A stretch of DNA of 64,000 nt from Sipunculus nudus. Lineage: Eukaryota; Annelida; Sipuncula; Golfingiida; Sipunculidae. The DNA is taken from contig CM049317.1 in the NCBI GenBank assembly GCA_026874595.1, positions 36,674,401-36,738,400 on the forward strand. Direction: 5' to 3'. The number at the start of each line of letters is the position of its first letter. Position 1 is the first letter of the stretch. The notes under the pieces are model-generated. The model saw only the letters and a program-made list of their open reading frames with translations. It had not been told where the DNA came from and did no database searches. The position numbers and the translations under genes were made by a program. Positions 23,169 to 35,420 of the stretch are shown piece by piece.

Positions 23169-23411
23169 CTACGTTATATTTGAATGAAACATTGCTTTAT
23201 GTATAGTGCAGAAGCATCTCGGTATGTCGAGGACTAATACCAATACTAAATAAAAAGAATACAGTTGCCCCGTTGCATTATTCGAGAAAAGCATATCTGC
23301 CATGGTATATTGATCAAATATGTCCGAAGGAGCAAGTTGATTTATATATTCACATGTTGCAACTGATAAAAATAAGAATATCGCTGTTAGAAAACTGCTT
23401 CCGTAAAACAT
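23169..23411 (-). CDS. Hypothetical small secreted peptide or first exon
   Basis: An 80-codon frame beginning MFYGSSFLTAIFLFLSVATC, a textbook signal peptide (short N region, hydrophobic core, cleavage after the Cys-Glu region). It is followed by a hydrophilic stretch (YINQLAPSDIFDQYTMADML) and an N-glycosylation sequon (NNAT). The tail becomes hydrophobic and low-complexity (YLVLVLVLD), so the true exon could end earlier at a GT near 23255. I do not recognise a family. A chance frame is quite possible in AT-rich DNA. Confidence 0.25.
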   Translation of the reverse strand: MFYGSSFLTAIFLFLSVATCEYINQLAPSDIFDQYTMADMLFSNNATGQLYSFYLVLVLVLDIPRCFCTIHKAMFHSNIT

Positions 23412-23419
23412 CTACTATT

Positions 23420-26240
23420 GTCGTCAACACAAAGATTCTCTTTTAGATACACTTATATTACTAAATAAAATATATATGTATGTATGTATGCAACGATATT
23501 ATGCAAAACTTTAATCATCAATCAACTATATTTGTCCATTGTAAAAAGGCGAGCGCACACATATAAGAAAATATCAGTTTTTAGAAAATTGAAAGTAACA
23601 TATGTTATAGCAAACAATCCCGTGGCAAACAAAAATAAGCAACATAAGGTAAGTTATAGTTGGCGAGGGCATCAAAATGTGTGATTACAAGATGTTTGTC
23701 ATCGTTTCTTCATCGGGAAAGATGCAAGTGCTCGTATACCATGATTTACCACTTGGGTTTAGGGGAAACCTTGAAGTACAAAAGTGATCATATCTCTCTA
23801 AAATAATATAGTATTTCTCAAAGTTTGTTTTAAAACACAGCGGAGAAATTAAAAAATGCATCTCAGAATAACAACTATATGTGCATAGAAGTGGGGATGA
23901 GAAAAAAAGTATGTGAAATGACACAATAAATACGCCATTTATTATGAAAAAAATTACATAATATCATATTTTATCAAAAACACATTAAATTTGATATTTT
24001 CAGTATCTAATGTCGCCACATCATTACTTTGGCTCACTTTACTACAGTGGTTAAAACGGGGGTAACCGAAGTAAGGATGTGTTATGTCATTCATTTCAAA
24101 ATTTAATATTTTGAAAATTTTAGCACCAGGTATAAGAAAAAAAAAGAAAATATTCATATTTGCCACCGGTTGTCAAACAACATACCTTAAGAAAATGTAT
24201 TGGGCAAACAGAAATGCGGTTGCCTTCTTTTACCTTTGGTATTTATTCTTCAAAAATCTATTGGCCTATTGTAAACTTAATTTTTTTAACAGGCAGGTAC
24301 CAAAGTGTCACCAATGTATTCATACCTATACTCTCAGCAAAAGCGGCAGGAGTTATATCCAATGTTGGGTCTGTAATAAGTATTATATGTGATTTGAACA
24401 TCGGAAGCCGAGGGCAAACAAAATCTCTCTTTGCATTATCATGTAGAAAATGATATTATAACTGTTGTTGTATATGCTAATGCAAGATTGTGTTCCTTTT
24501 AAGTTATAAGCAGAGATCGGTAAAAAAATGCCATACCTCCGGGAGAAATACTGACTAGATCCGAGAAAAGACTGAAAATGGTATCTGTAACAATACCTTA
24601 TTCTTTTGGTCAAAGGCATTGCAGATATATTGTAAATACATCTATCATGTGTAGAACAGCTGGACTTTTGCAGTTATAAAAAAAAGTATATGTAAGAGCT
24701 CACCAGCCTCTCTGTAGACCAACTTATATTAATTGCAGATTTCCAGAAACACAGTATTCTTCGTCTTATATGAATATTGTACATATTCATGTGTACATTG
24801 CCTAAGCAATACGTCATTGAATAACTGGGAAGCATTAAATTCTTTTCTTCATAAGTGTGTAATAAATTACCTTTCATAGCATACTATTTAATACATTTCC
24901 AAACACTTTTTGATTTGCTCACATTAAATAATGAAAAAAAAATATTTATTTTTAATAATTAAACTTAAACATTGTTTTTTTTTCTCATTTTCGCCTATGT
25001 ACTCTTTACAATGGAAAATTTTAAGCATATAATTTGAAATTAAAATAAAAAGTATTTGCTAAACATATATAGGTGTCTTTGGGTATGTCAGCAAATTAAA
25101 CCAACATGTTCCATCACATTATGTTGCCCCAAGTAAAAAAAAAAAAAAACAAACACACCATCACAAATTTGTACATAATACTTTATGGTGTTGAATGCTT
25201 AGCAAATAAGTGACTACGTAAACGAATTTCTGTAAGATTATGATTGTTGCCGAATTCATTAGTAATGAAGTGATTTTGGCAGTTTTTACCGGAAACAAAA
25301 TTTAATTAAAAATTAAATGGCATTAAATAATCAAATATATTATGAAAGTTATTGATAGTTTAACAAAAATTAATTGGTAGAATTTCTTATAAAATCTCTC
25401 CTCTTCCACTGTAGGTTTTATTGGAAGTCTACCTCAAGTGTGCTGTCTGTTGTACTTGAAGAGTTCACTCACATGTTTCAGCCCAGTGTTCTCATTGTGT
25501 TTTTCTGTCCCCCGTTTATTCTTGTTTTTCCGATGGAACGTCATGTTATTACAGTAGTATTTAAAACAATCTTGTCAGCATACACCTGGAAACAATATTA
25601 CATATGTGTTTGCATTTAATTGGCTGGTTCTAGAACATACTTTAAATACTCAAAAATTGCTGAGCGATCACACCGTGTACAAACGGTTTAGCTTAAAGGG
25701 ATATTCTTTTGTGAATAAGGTTTGAAACATTAAGAAAAGGGTATCTTATTGTTTGTCCAATCAGCCAGTCATTGTTTGTGTCTATATGAACCTGGTTCCA
25801 TGCAAAAATAATTATAAACTACAAAGAAATAACTTCAGCTCTATATTATAACGTATGTGAACTATGATTTTAAAATAATAACCAATATTATAACTGATCC
25901 CATTAGCAGAATGAATGTTATCAATTTTATTTTAGGGTTTTTATAATCGTTTTTCCTTATGCTCTGTTACACTGCTTCTTCCTCGTCAACTAAATGTATG
26001 CTATGCATCCAAGAAGGAATTTTTAACGAGTCCATCCACCAGTAAAGGCTTACCTTCTGTTTCCACCTTTTGATACATTTCTGCATAGGAATAAAACATA
26101 TTAATCTCGGACAGGAGCAGAATATATCAATCATAGTCTTGTATATGTTATAAAGAAAATGTACAATTCGTGTTTCATCCTCTTGGTTTGTCATGGCGCT
26201 AATATATGACCATCAAGTTGGATTACAATTATCAACCCCC
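23420..26240. other. No supported gene
   Basis: AT-rich intergenic or intronic DNA with poly-A and poly-T tracts. An open stretch after a TTTTTTTAACAG at about 24292 was considered and not accepted as an exon. Confidence 0.5.
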
Positions 26241-26319
26241 TCTAATATTTGATTTATTGTGCAGGCATCCAGCAAATGCAATAACCTTTTTTCAGAGGAT
26301 TCTGACTTCGCCCTCAATA

Positions 26320-26760
26320 TAAAATAATATTAAACCTGTTAAGGGGAAAGATGCGACAAAGCAGGAGAAATCCCCAACGCAATACATAGACCTCTTAGGT
26401 TTATTACCATATCGGCCGCTGAGGAAGGAAGATGATTTCAATCAGTCAATGACCACAACAATTCTTCTTCGGCACATGTGCGTAAACATTACCCGAGTAA
26501 ACATAATTCTTACTTTGGTTTGTTTAGAGGGTACTTTTGAAACAATAAAGAGAGCAACACTCTGCGATTCATTTGAAATCTTGAGATTTGGAAATATGTT
26601 AACACTGAAAAAAAATGAACATATCCGCATATGTTTATACAAATTATGTCTCAAGGGTAAGAGATCGAGTGTGGCGTGTATGATAATGCTATGAACACAG
26701 AATAGGTTGATGAAGGTTGATCCATCAGGATGATATCTTATAAACATCTTTTCACACTTA
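26320..26760 (-). repeat. Dispersed repeat family M, inverted copy
   Basis: Shares with 6600-6940 the chain 'GGCCGCTGAGGAAGGAAG', 'TTTCAATCAGTCAATGACCA', 'GCGTAAACATTACCCGAGTA', 'AGGGTAAGAG', 'GTGTATGA' and 'CATCAGGATGATAT'. No conserved frame. Confidence 0.65.
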
Positions 26761-26819
26761 AAGACAACATAAATGAATTATTCTAACTATTTATTCCAAA
26801 AATGCACAGAAAAGTTGAA

Positions 26820-26932
26820 CGTTTTTTTATTCAGGAATCGTTGGCTCGTGGTTTATAATGGAGCTATAAGTTTACTGTAATAAACAATACAATCGAGGTT
26901 GGCTCGTGTTAGAATATTCCATGGAGACTAAA

Positions 26933-26936
<4 letters not shown>
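26820..26936. repeat. Duplicated block paired with 57250-57370
   Basis: Shares 'TTGGCTCGTG', 'TATAATGGAGCT', 'AACAATACAATCGAGGTT' and 'ATTCCAT' in order with copy 2. It is followed here by a long (AT)n run, where copy 2 has AAAATAATCG. Confidence 0.8.

Positions 26937-27002
<66 letters not shown>
26937..27002. repeat. (AT)n microsatellite
   Basis: An AT run of about 66 bp, absent at the paralogous site near 57370. Confidence 0.97.
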
Positions 27003-27005
<3 letters not shown>

Positions 27006-29280
27006 TGACAAATTGACTTGCTAGGTTTTATCTGATGAAACTTTTATCTGAAAAACTTTTATCAACAAAGACCAAGTATCTCAACATGTACTTGTTTTAT
27101 TGAACATAACTTATCCATAGCAAAATCATTCATCTCCAAATTATAACAAACTAAATTTTGAAATATAATTAAATGGGTCAGTGGTATTATGGGACAGGTC
27201 CTATTGAACTTACTGAACTTTATAATTGTCTGAAATACCTTCCCTGGATTCTGCCCCAGCGCAGTCTAGATTGACTAAGTTTATTAGGGTAATTCACTAA
27301 ATTCTTTAAGCAGAACTTACATTACTCATAACAGGATTATGGCAAACCCTTAATAAACAACAGAAAATACGAAGCTAGCCTGCATCAATTAAACAATATC
27401 AAATAAAATAACTGGGCAATATCAAAATTGTCATTATTCACTTGAATTTCCTCGTAGTATTTCCAGTATATGCCGGCTGGATTGATGTACTATAAATAAA
27501 ATAATGCGTGAACAACTTTGGCCACGGCACTTTTTTTCCCCCTTTTTAATACTGTTGATTATTTTTTCACAGCATATATACATAATGATTCAATCTTTTG
27601 AAATCCGAAAATTTCTAAGGAATTGATTGAAAATAGGAGCTTTATTTACGTTTTCATACACCATGTGAAGTGTTATTTACATCAAGCCCACCTAGTACAG
27701 TTTTAAACTTGGTTATGTAACCCGCTCCAGGCAGCTTGCCTTGTCTCAGCTTGACCGGCCTCCCCTCTTGGCAGGCTTCCCCTCTGCCCTGCGCCCCCCC
27801 CCCCCCCACCAACACCCCCGGATGGTGCATAAAGTAGATTGATGTTAAAATTTTGTGTATTTGATACGTTCTTATTCTAGGCTTTTTCTAAATTTTAGAT
27901 TTTGTATTGTACCACAATAAAATACAATAATTAAAGTGCACATCTAATTGTGTAAAAAATGCTGTATTGCTTTGAAAGTGTGGATTTTCATCAGATAATG
28001 AATTCTTGACTTCATAAGAGTAAAAACTTCACCAGGTGTGTAATTGAAAAATCTTTCCAGTAATAATTTATAGCTGAGATAGTAATTAGCCTAATGATAC
28101 TGTTTATCCCTCATTCAACACACAATGTGTATACTTCATTTGAAACGATGTTTTTATTTTATCAAATTTACTGAATCTTTTGTTTCAGTGAATAAAATTA
28201 AGCAATACTGAAAACTCCGAAGAACAAAACTTTTTATTTGTGATGCAAGGAATAATCTTGAAGATGCCATGTTATTGCCTTTTTCCTTTTAAATTCAGTT
28301 TATACATTTGGGATTTTAAAATAAAAAAAATGTGTGTATGCGTAAATGACCTGATGTGAGCTAAACTCTAATGAATAATGTAAATAACATTTCTGATATT
28401 TTAACTTATATATCAGATATTGTTACACATTTATTAAAATTATAAATAAAAAAATGAATCTGATAAAATCTAATAATGAAAAAGCGTCTATGCTAAAAAA
28501 TAGGGTTTAATTTAAACTTAAATGCATTATTCCCGTGAAAGTAAAATAAATGTATCAGTCCATTCAGTCCACTTGCCTGTCCATCTGTAATTTTTTATAT
28601 GCATCACAGTATCTCAAAACTTTTACTGTTTTTCTCCATGAGAGTCTTGTCTGGGAATAAGTTTTGAAATCATATTAACAACTTTACTATAACCAAGTAG
28701 GAGGGCCAATTTCTCTGAGCTTATCTTATGCTTATATATATGAAACACATTACAATAGAAATCAGCATATTTTGCATTTGCTAAAACTTTCCAAACTTCA
28801 GCTGTGCGCCGTGGCCCATGGGTCTCTTGTTTTACTTGTACTGGCTTTGGTTGTCCCTGCTACTGCTTCATTTTGTTCATATTTCCCAGCCTTCTTTAAG
28901 GCTAAATCCAGGATTAATTTCCCTCTCGAGTGCATGCTTTCAGTCAGGAAAGTCATGAATTTCCAACACAGACTGAGCTCTAGTTGTTTGCAAGGAGCCC
29001 GCTATAACACTTAAATGGTCACGTGGCCAGGGTCAATGTTGTGTCTTTTTGGCTTATTTAGTTTACTAGGATGTTCCACACTTTTATTTATTTTAATAGG
29101 TTTGCCAGATACCTAGGTTTTTCCAGATTACTCTCGGATGGTTTTGTGATTTGCTAGGTTATTTCAGAGCAATAAATGTTAAATGGAAAGAGATATCTAC
29201 ACTTTAGTCTCACAAAATAAAGAGGCAAAACCCAGAAAGTTCAAAATTGGATCAAACTAAATTTTTACCAAAACTTTACT
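27003..29280. repeat. 2.3-kb stretch present only in copy 1, including a mollusc-type repeat end
   Basis: Copy 2 goes from 57370 to 57640 with no equivalent of most of this stretch, so it is an insertion in copy 1 or a loss from copy 2. A C-tract lies at 27797-27808. The part at 28560-28830 ends in 'CCCATGGGTCTCTTGTTT', which resembles the tail of an abundant bivalve repeat as I remember it. A frame at 28772-29014 overlaps that tail and is not taken as a gene. Confidence 0.45.
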
Positions 29281-30295
29281 TACTAGGTATTTCCAGATCA
29301 CATGAGAGGCTTACTGTGACAAAATGCATTACAGGAGCGTTTATTATAATTGCTCCCTGGATATACCAGCAAAGACAACTTAAAAGTTTGACGCAAAGAA
29401 CAACAAACACTGAGAAACTTTTAGCATTTGTTTTACATAGCGGTCACCTCATACAATGAATCGTAAAATATTTAACATTATGTTAATGAATAAACACAAT
29501 TCACGAAACACTAGAACATAACATGTATATAATCCATTCCATTTCCCCCGTCCGACTGATTTTCCACTATTATTTTTAAGTAAGAAGAAAACTTACAAAC
29601 GGTAACAGGGAATGAGAGCTTTTTGATAACACATGCTTATTGAGTGAGTTTTATTTCAAATTCGGCATGGTTGACTAACTCCTACATATCCTTGATTCCT
29701 CGTGTGTCCCACACATGTCCATTGGGGTATAGTTTAAACATGGTCTAAGCGCATGCGTTAGAAGAATACAAACCTCAATGTAAAAAAAAATATGCTGCTT
29801 TCATTTTCCCCATAGTGATATGTGACTCATTTTTATTTTTCATATATTACAATGTGATGACTTCCCCTAAATTCACATTCGTTTCCTAAATTATGTTTGC
29901 AATTGCCAACTGGAAAATGAATATAAATAAATAATTATTTTCATTCTTCTATATTATCTTTTGTAAATAATTTTGGATTATTTACTTGAATTAAACATAC
30001 TTTTGCGATTTAAATAAAGTGGTGGGGTAGTAAAGCAGACAAAAAGTTGAGATGAAAATCAGGAAAAAATATAAAGTTATATACGTATGTGTCTAAACAT
30101 ACATACATTTATTTAGTTTACGGTTTACTTCAAATCGGAAACAATCTTACTTGTTGCGTTTAAATGTGAATATTCAGCCAACAGCATTGTTGGACAGCTC
30201 AATAGCTAGTTTTACCAGGCATACTATTTGTGTCAGATCGCTTTCATAATTTTACCAACCGATCGGTATTGTTCAGGAAAAATAATTATATTATT
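29281..30295. repeat. Duplicated block paired with 57640-58640
   Basis: Collinear landmarks: 'AATGCATTACAGGA' (29320/57656), 'GGATATACCAGCAAAGACA' (29357/57693), 'GATTATTTACTTGAAT' (29974/58335), 'TATACGTATGTGTCT' (30080/58439) and 'TTTAAATGTGAATATTCAGC' (30159/58517). Short frames are not conserved in phase. Confidence 0.88.
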
Positions 30296-30840
30296 TTTAT
30301 ACCTCAATATATAGCGGGAAGAACATTGTATCAGTATTAATGTAAATAACTTTCAAATTTATCATCATTGGAATTGCTTGAGAATACATAACGGACAAGA
30401 TTATCCTTTGTCTGTTATGTTGAACATTTGTAGTCAATCTACTCCAAGTACGGTAACCCAGTCCTGAACTACAACCCTTTCCCCACACGGAAATGTTATA
30501 TTGTTCGAAGTGACCGATATTATCCTGACGTTCCGTCTATTCTTCCAGTAACGATAAAATCAGTTAAATTATTCCATCATGCATGCTATATTGCTACTCT
30601 TTGTCATCAGTCATTATGTTATGGAACGATACATGTCATGAAAGAATGGCAACTAAAATTATAAAGTGCATGTCTAAATAAAAATGCATCTGCTACATTT
30701 TATTTTGTTTAAATGTATGGGGAAAATATTTTAACAGCGATTCCAGGCATGATAATGAGGGTTTTAATCTTACAGTTTATACTACAGACTAAAGTGGCTT
30801 CCAGGTGAAAATGAATCGCTAAATGTATATATATATAATA
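30296..30840. other. Copy-1-specific stretch, no gene seen
   Basis: Copy 2 lacks this stretch between its matches at 58640 and 58700. There is no recognisable frame. Confidence 0.45.
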
Positions 30841-30945
30841 ATCTTCCATCTTAAAGGCTTGTGCTCTACCCTTTAGCGACAAAAGTCATACTTTGTAATC
30901 AAATCCATAATCTGATAATGCAATTACAAAAACCTGTATAATCAT
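30841..30945. repeat. Duplicated block paired with 58690-58790
   Basis: Shares 'TAAAGG', 'TGTGCTCT.CCCTT' and 'CTTTGTAATCA.ATCCATAATCTGAT' with copy 2. Confidence 0.75.
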
Positions 30946-31539
30946 GATAGCTGCTATAGAAAAAAACCCTAACCCTATAGCTTAATCATTAAGATCTTTA
31001 GAAAAATTTTGCGGCAACATCGGGCCCAGTGAACTGAGGACATCATAATCAATGACAGAAAGTCCCCTCTTATATCAAAAGGTTAGCCTTAAAATTAACA
31101 ATCAATAGGAAAGCATAACCTCTGGTATCCTTTTGGCTCTAACCTTACTCATTATGTGCAAAGCGGAAAGTAAATGATGAATAATGACGTTGGTATACAA
31201 GGATATATGTTATTTAGTGGTATAAAGCACCTGCCTGTTATCAATATAACGGATCCTGAAACACAGGGCTCTGAGCACCTGACGCATCTATCAATACTTT
31301 CACTCTCCATCTTTTTACATAAGTATACTTATTTAAATAAAATGTAATATTTAAATAAAATAAAGTTCTTCTAAGCAAGAAGCGGGGGGACGGGTTCAGT
31401 TTACCATCCGATCTAGATAGTCCAACAAAAGCACTACCAATGAGTTAAAAGCAAACTAGACTGCAATAAAAAAGAGCGCTTGTTTCGACAGATTTATCGA
31501 AATTCATGTAGATCATAAAATTACCAATGGTAATGTGAA
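30946..31539. other. No gene seen
   Basis: AT-rich sequence. A short CCCTAACCCTA occurs at 30967 and is too brief to call telomeric. Confidence 0.45.
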
Positions 31540-31578
31540 GAAAACAATACCACTACTACTAGTGTAACTTCTGATGAA

Positions 31579-31613
<35 letters not shown>

Positions 31614-31870
31614 AACTTCAACCGGTACCTACCAAGGGGATCCGTTGAAAACCCATACGCTTCCGCCCATCCTGATCTTGTATGGTGGCCATAGGCGTAT
31701 ACAGTCAACTGGATGTTTTTGCATTGTGATAAGAACTCATAAGCTGGCAATATTCTATATTTGATTGTGTAATGACTCGGATGCGTACAGGAAACCAAAA
31801 ATATCATGAATAGATTTCATTTGGAATTGTCTGCCGCATAACCTTTGTTGTACTGATATGAAAAGAAAAT
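31540..31870. repeat. Dispersed repeat with AAT microsatellite, second copy
   Basis: The (AAT)n run at 31578-31612 is followed by GGATCC, CATACGCTTCCGCCCA, CCATAGGCGTATACA and TGGAATTGTCTGCC. This is the same order as 5296-5720. Confidence 0.75.
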
Positions 31871-32060
31871 GTTGGTTACCACAGTACTTCTACTTTGTTA
31901 CATCCGCGTAAATATTACTCGAATACACATAGACCTAGGAGCTAATTGTTTAAAGCGTTGCATCATCTATTAGTGCAGTATTGATAAAAGTAGAGACAGA
32001 ATATTAAGATTCAAGATTAAGAATTCGATTGCGGTATGTATGATGATGTATATATTTATA
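31871..32060 (-). repeat. Dispersed repeat family M, diverged inverted copy
   Basis: 'TTACATCCGCGTAAATATTACTCGAATACACA' is a diverged form of the family core (longest shared run is short). It is followed at distance by 'GATTGCGGTATGTATGATGATG'. It directly follows the AAT repeat. Confidence 0.45.
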
Positions 32061-33235
32061 CTTTAACACTCAAGCGACCAGGAGAGGACATTTATGACCC
32101 CACCCGTGTCATTATTTGTGCTGTTTTGATAGTTTTAATAAAAAATATAATCTATCATTCATTTGTCTGATATTGGTATGGAAATATTCTGAAAAAGTTA
32201 TATGGGGTCATTTTATACCCCGGGAAAGATATGCGATTCCTTCAACAATATATACTATGATTTTGCTATAACTTTTCAATGTAATATACATATATTTTTT
32301 CAACTGAATAATGACTGAATAATGACTAAGAGGCCTGGACTTTGTAAATTTCAGTGCTTTAAATGTCTAAAGAATCAGATATTAGGTCATTATCTGGAAT
32401 CCATTGAGCAAATCCGATGAATACGGTGTGAGAACGTCAAGTCTGTGTTTTCATTGTTTTTTTAAGCCGGCGACAGTGGGCTTGATTCAATTGAATGTAA
32501 CAGGATTAAACTGAGACGACATAGGGACGTGAATGACAGGGACCTTAAGAATCAAATACAAGCATAGGAATCAGTTGATTATTCCTAGAACTAAGCAATT
32601 ATTTATAAGATTTGAGTTGTTGCATGGTTCTAGAAAATTTACCGTGAACCACAACATCCTTTTTGGCTTAAATAGATTGTTAGCTCGTTTTGTCAGTAAC
32701 AATGGCCTGAGTATCCAGTAGGTTCCGATATATCTTAGGATGATGTGAATTGATAGACAAGTTAACACAGCAGGCAGGCAAAACTTGCTGCTTTTTGCGA
32801 TAAGCAAGCAATGGGAAGGGGTGCCCATTTTCCTGAACCCTGTAACCCTATTTCCAGGGTTTGGATCTTTATGTAGATAATCATTGTGTCGCATGTAAAT
32901 CCAATTGCCAGTCTGCATCCCAACTAAAACCGTCAAGTATATCAAATAGAATTGAGCTGAGATGGAGGAACATATAACCTTTTGAAAGGACACTTTTGAG
33001 TCCCTTGTTCATTGATATTTTGGTGGATTTTTAATATTAGAAAACTATAATAGTTATTTCAATTGAATAAGCCCCAACTATTACTTTTTCTCCGAGTCAT
33101 TTAAAGACATTTAGGTTTACGGGAACAAAACAGAGAATGACAGTCCAGATAAATGAAATTCGTTGAGTTGTGTTTGTGTCATTATTCAAACATTATTTGA
33201 AACATTAAAATCAGATAAAAACAGCCAAGTAACCT

Positions 33236-33237
<2 letters not shown>
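32061..33237. other. No supported gene
   Basis: Contains a minus-strand frame (32993-32571) of 140 codons without a recognisable domain. Codon content looks random, and no partner exists in copy 2. Confidence 0.45.
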
Positions 33238-33300
<63 letters not shown>

Positions 33301-33305
33301 AAGAA

Positions 33306-33356
<51 letters not shown>
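33238..33356. repeat. Twin (TA)n microsatellites
   Basis: Two TA runs, 33238-33297 and 33307-33356, are separated by a short 'TTAAAGAAG' interruption. They account for the YIYIYI frames on both strands. Confidence 0.97.
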
Positions 33357-33360
<4 letters not shown>

Positions 33361-33494
33361 CATAAATACTGGCTTTTTGAGACATACTAAAGTTATCAGA
33401 TATAAGTTAAACCGTTTAATTGACAACCGTTTAACTGGAGTGCATACAGGGCCACATAGGATGGTTGGTTTATGAACTACTGTAAATAGTCTTT

Positions 33495-33575
33495 TCATTT
33501 ACCTCGTGTACTCATACTTACTCATTTCCTCATCGTATGACTAATCAGTTATCCCAGGGTCCGTGACAGGTCTCC
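33495..33575. repeat. Duplicated block paired with 59780-59850
   Basis: 'TTTCCTCATCGTATGAC' and flanks are shared. Copy 2 then runs into a CGGACCA minisatellite, which this copy lacks. Confidence 0.75.
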
Positions 33576-34227
33576 ATTGTAATAGGCTCATGCAGATATT
33601 TGTAACAGCTATTTCCCTGAGAAGATGTATGTGAGGATTAAATCAGTTCATACTGAAATTTTCTCTTCAGCGTCTATATTTTAATCCAGATATCCTATCA
33701 TTAAACTTGTGACTTACAGGGTCTTAAAGCAGTTTTCTATATATCATATTTTAAACATGAAGTACCGTATTTCCTTGATCAAACGTCGGGCCTTAAAGAG
33801 TCGCATGCCTCATTTATTTCCTCTGGTAAAACAATGTGTCAGAAAAATTCAAGCCGGCCTTAAAAAGACACAGGTCCTGTTTAGGGAACGAGTGCCAGTG
33901 TAGTTTCCATGTTTGCCGCAAGATGTCTTTACTCGACACTATAAATGGCAGATTTACAGGAAATTGTTGTATGCATTTTGGCTTGTGTTGATAGTATGTT
34001 TAATTCCTAATTATTAAGATATTAACGCTTGACACAAGCGGCACAACTAGGTACGTTGAGAGTGTACCCTACAGAAGGTTGAACATAACTGTTCGAATAC
34101 GTTTGAGCATATTTCTTGTGTAGCATGAAGATACCAAATGATGGTGTCAAGCGCTATAATTTATAGCTACTGTCAAGCAAAATTACACTTCTTGCTTTCT
34201 TTTATAAAGCGCTTTTACGTTCGTCCC
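33576..34227. other. No supported gene
   Basis: Holds 'CCGTATTTCCTTGATCAAACG' type sequence at 33766 that looks repetitive, but I cannot place it in a family. Confidence 0.35.
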
Positions 34228-34420
34228 CAATGTTACCAAAATTACGAATTACGATGTGCCGTCATATATACCAACCCTGCGTATTTCGATAGAACCAATG
34301 TTACCAGTTGTAAGTGGTGCAGAGTTAACTGAAGAGCCATCCCGTGCTCAGAAGGAAACAGTGTTACCAATTGCTCGTGGTGTAAAATAAACGAAACTGT
34401 CACATGCAACACCGGGGTAC
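34228..34420. repeat. Three-unit minisatellite, period 63-68 bp
   Basis: Units begin CAATGTTACC (34228), CAATGTTACC (34296) and CAGTGTTACC (34359). The second and third also share '(G/C)TGGTG.A.A.T.AACGAA'. On the minus strand this produces a repeated LHH.QLVTL pattern, explained by the repeat rather than by a gene. Confidence 0.6.
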
Positions 34421-34767
34421 CTGGTTTCGAGAAATCTGCGGGGACAGTTCTTTGTGGACACCAAAAAATCTCCGGCTGTGATTCCCTGTAAATTCTTGTT
34501 ATGGTGCGTGATTTGCGAATATTGCGCATTTGCGCGTGTCCCATATCCCTATACCATCTAAGGATATTTCATAAATATGATCCGTGTACTGGCGATGTTT
34601 TCATTTGTGTCCCAAAGTAGTGAGCGCTGGCTTTATTCCTTGGACGTGTTCTTTTTCTAGTTTTGTCTGGTGAGACCGATTATCTTTTTCATATAAATAA
34701 ACGCCGTCCTTAAACAATAAAACACAGTAGATGCCCTTGTCTGTGTAAAAAGTCACTAGCATGCTTT

Positions 34768-34769
<2 letters not shown>

Positions 34770-34837
<68 letters not shown>
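34770..34837. repeat. (AT)n microsatellite
   Basis: A pure AT run of about 68 bp. Confidence 0.97.
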
Positions 34838-34839
<2 letters not shown>

Positions 34840-35059
34840 CTTCCATTAGGTAATCCCTAGATTAGATCGACTGAAAGTTATGCAATATATTTTTATTGGT
34901 TTCCCTTATAATAAGACTGTTACAGAAATATCGTATACTAGATAAACGTTTAGATTGCGTCTACACACTGATTTAATAAGGGTGTTGAATCTAAGTAAAT
35001 TTACATAAGTGCCGGTATATTCAATATGGAATACAGTGTGGCTTATGTTTTAAGTGAAT

Positions 35060-35420
35060 TGAAACTATATTTTGTTTTACTGGCTTCCACATACCTCAGT
35101 AAAATCTTTGTTAGTAAGTGTATGGTAGATAATCGTAGCTTTTGCCTCGCAGCAAAAATACACTTCATTATCAGGTCAGCATCAGATTCCTCATAAGATT
35201 CATCATCAGGTCCCGGTCCCGCATATATATTTTTTTTTATTTGGGTGACAGCTACTTCCATGCTACAGAAACCCATTAACATGCATTCGAACAGCTTCCA
35301 AAATTGTCAATGAAATGAGCATTATTGTAAAGTTGTTTCACAATGCGCTCGATTGCATTTTGATAACTGATGCTTTTGCTGTTCCCTTTATGTAAGAGAG
35401 CATTCCCGTCTATCTAACCC
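35060..35420. repeat. Third copy of the 3.83-4.15 kb sequence
   Basis: 'GGTAGATAATCGTAGCTTTTGCCTCGCAG' (key parts GGTAGA, AATC, TAGCTT, TGCCTC, CAG), then 'GACAGCTACTTCCATGCTA.AGAAACCC' and 'AAATTGTCAATGAAATGA', follow the order seen at 3833-3990 and 52780-52930. This copy does not fit the collinear two-copy map, so the piece is a dispersed repeat in its own right. Confidence 0.6.

Noticed and set aside
24292-24453. Open stretch after a TTTTTTTAACAG acceptor-like site on the plus strand
   Set aside because: No recognisable protein, no clear donor, no conservation available. AT-rich DNA gives such sites often.
28772-29014. 80-codon plus frame with a hydrophobic leader (SLVLLVLALVV)
   Set aside because: Its start lies in the tail of a mollusc-type repeat (CCCATGGGTCTCTTGTTT), so the apparent signal peptide is repeat-derived.
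30967-30977. CCCTAACCCTA resembling telomeric repeat
   Set aside because: Fewer than two full units, which is expected by chance.
32571-32993. 140-codon minus-strand frame
   Set aside because: No domain, no compositional sign of coding and no conserved partner in copy 2.
33163-33390. YIYIYI-type frames on both strands
   Set aside because: Translations of (TA)n microsatellites.
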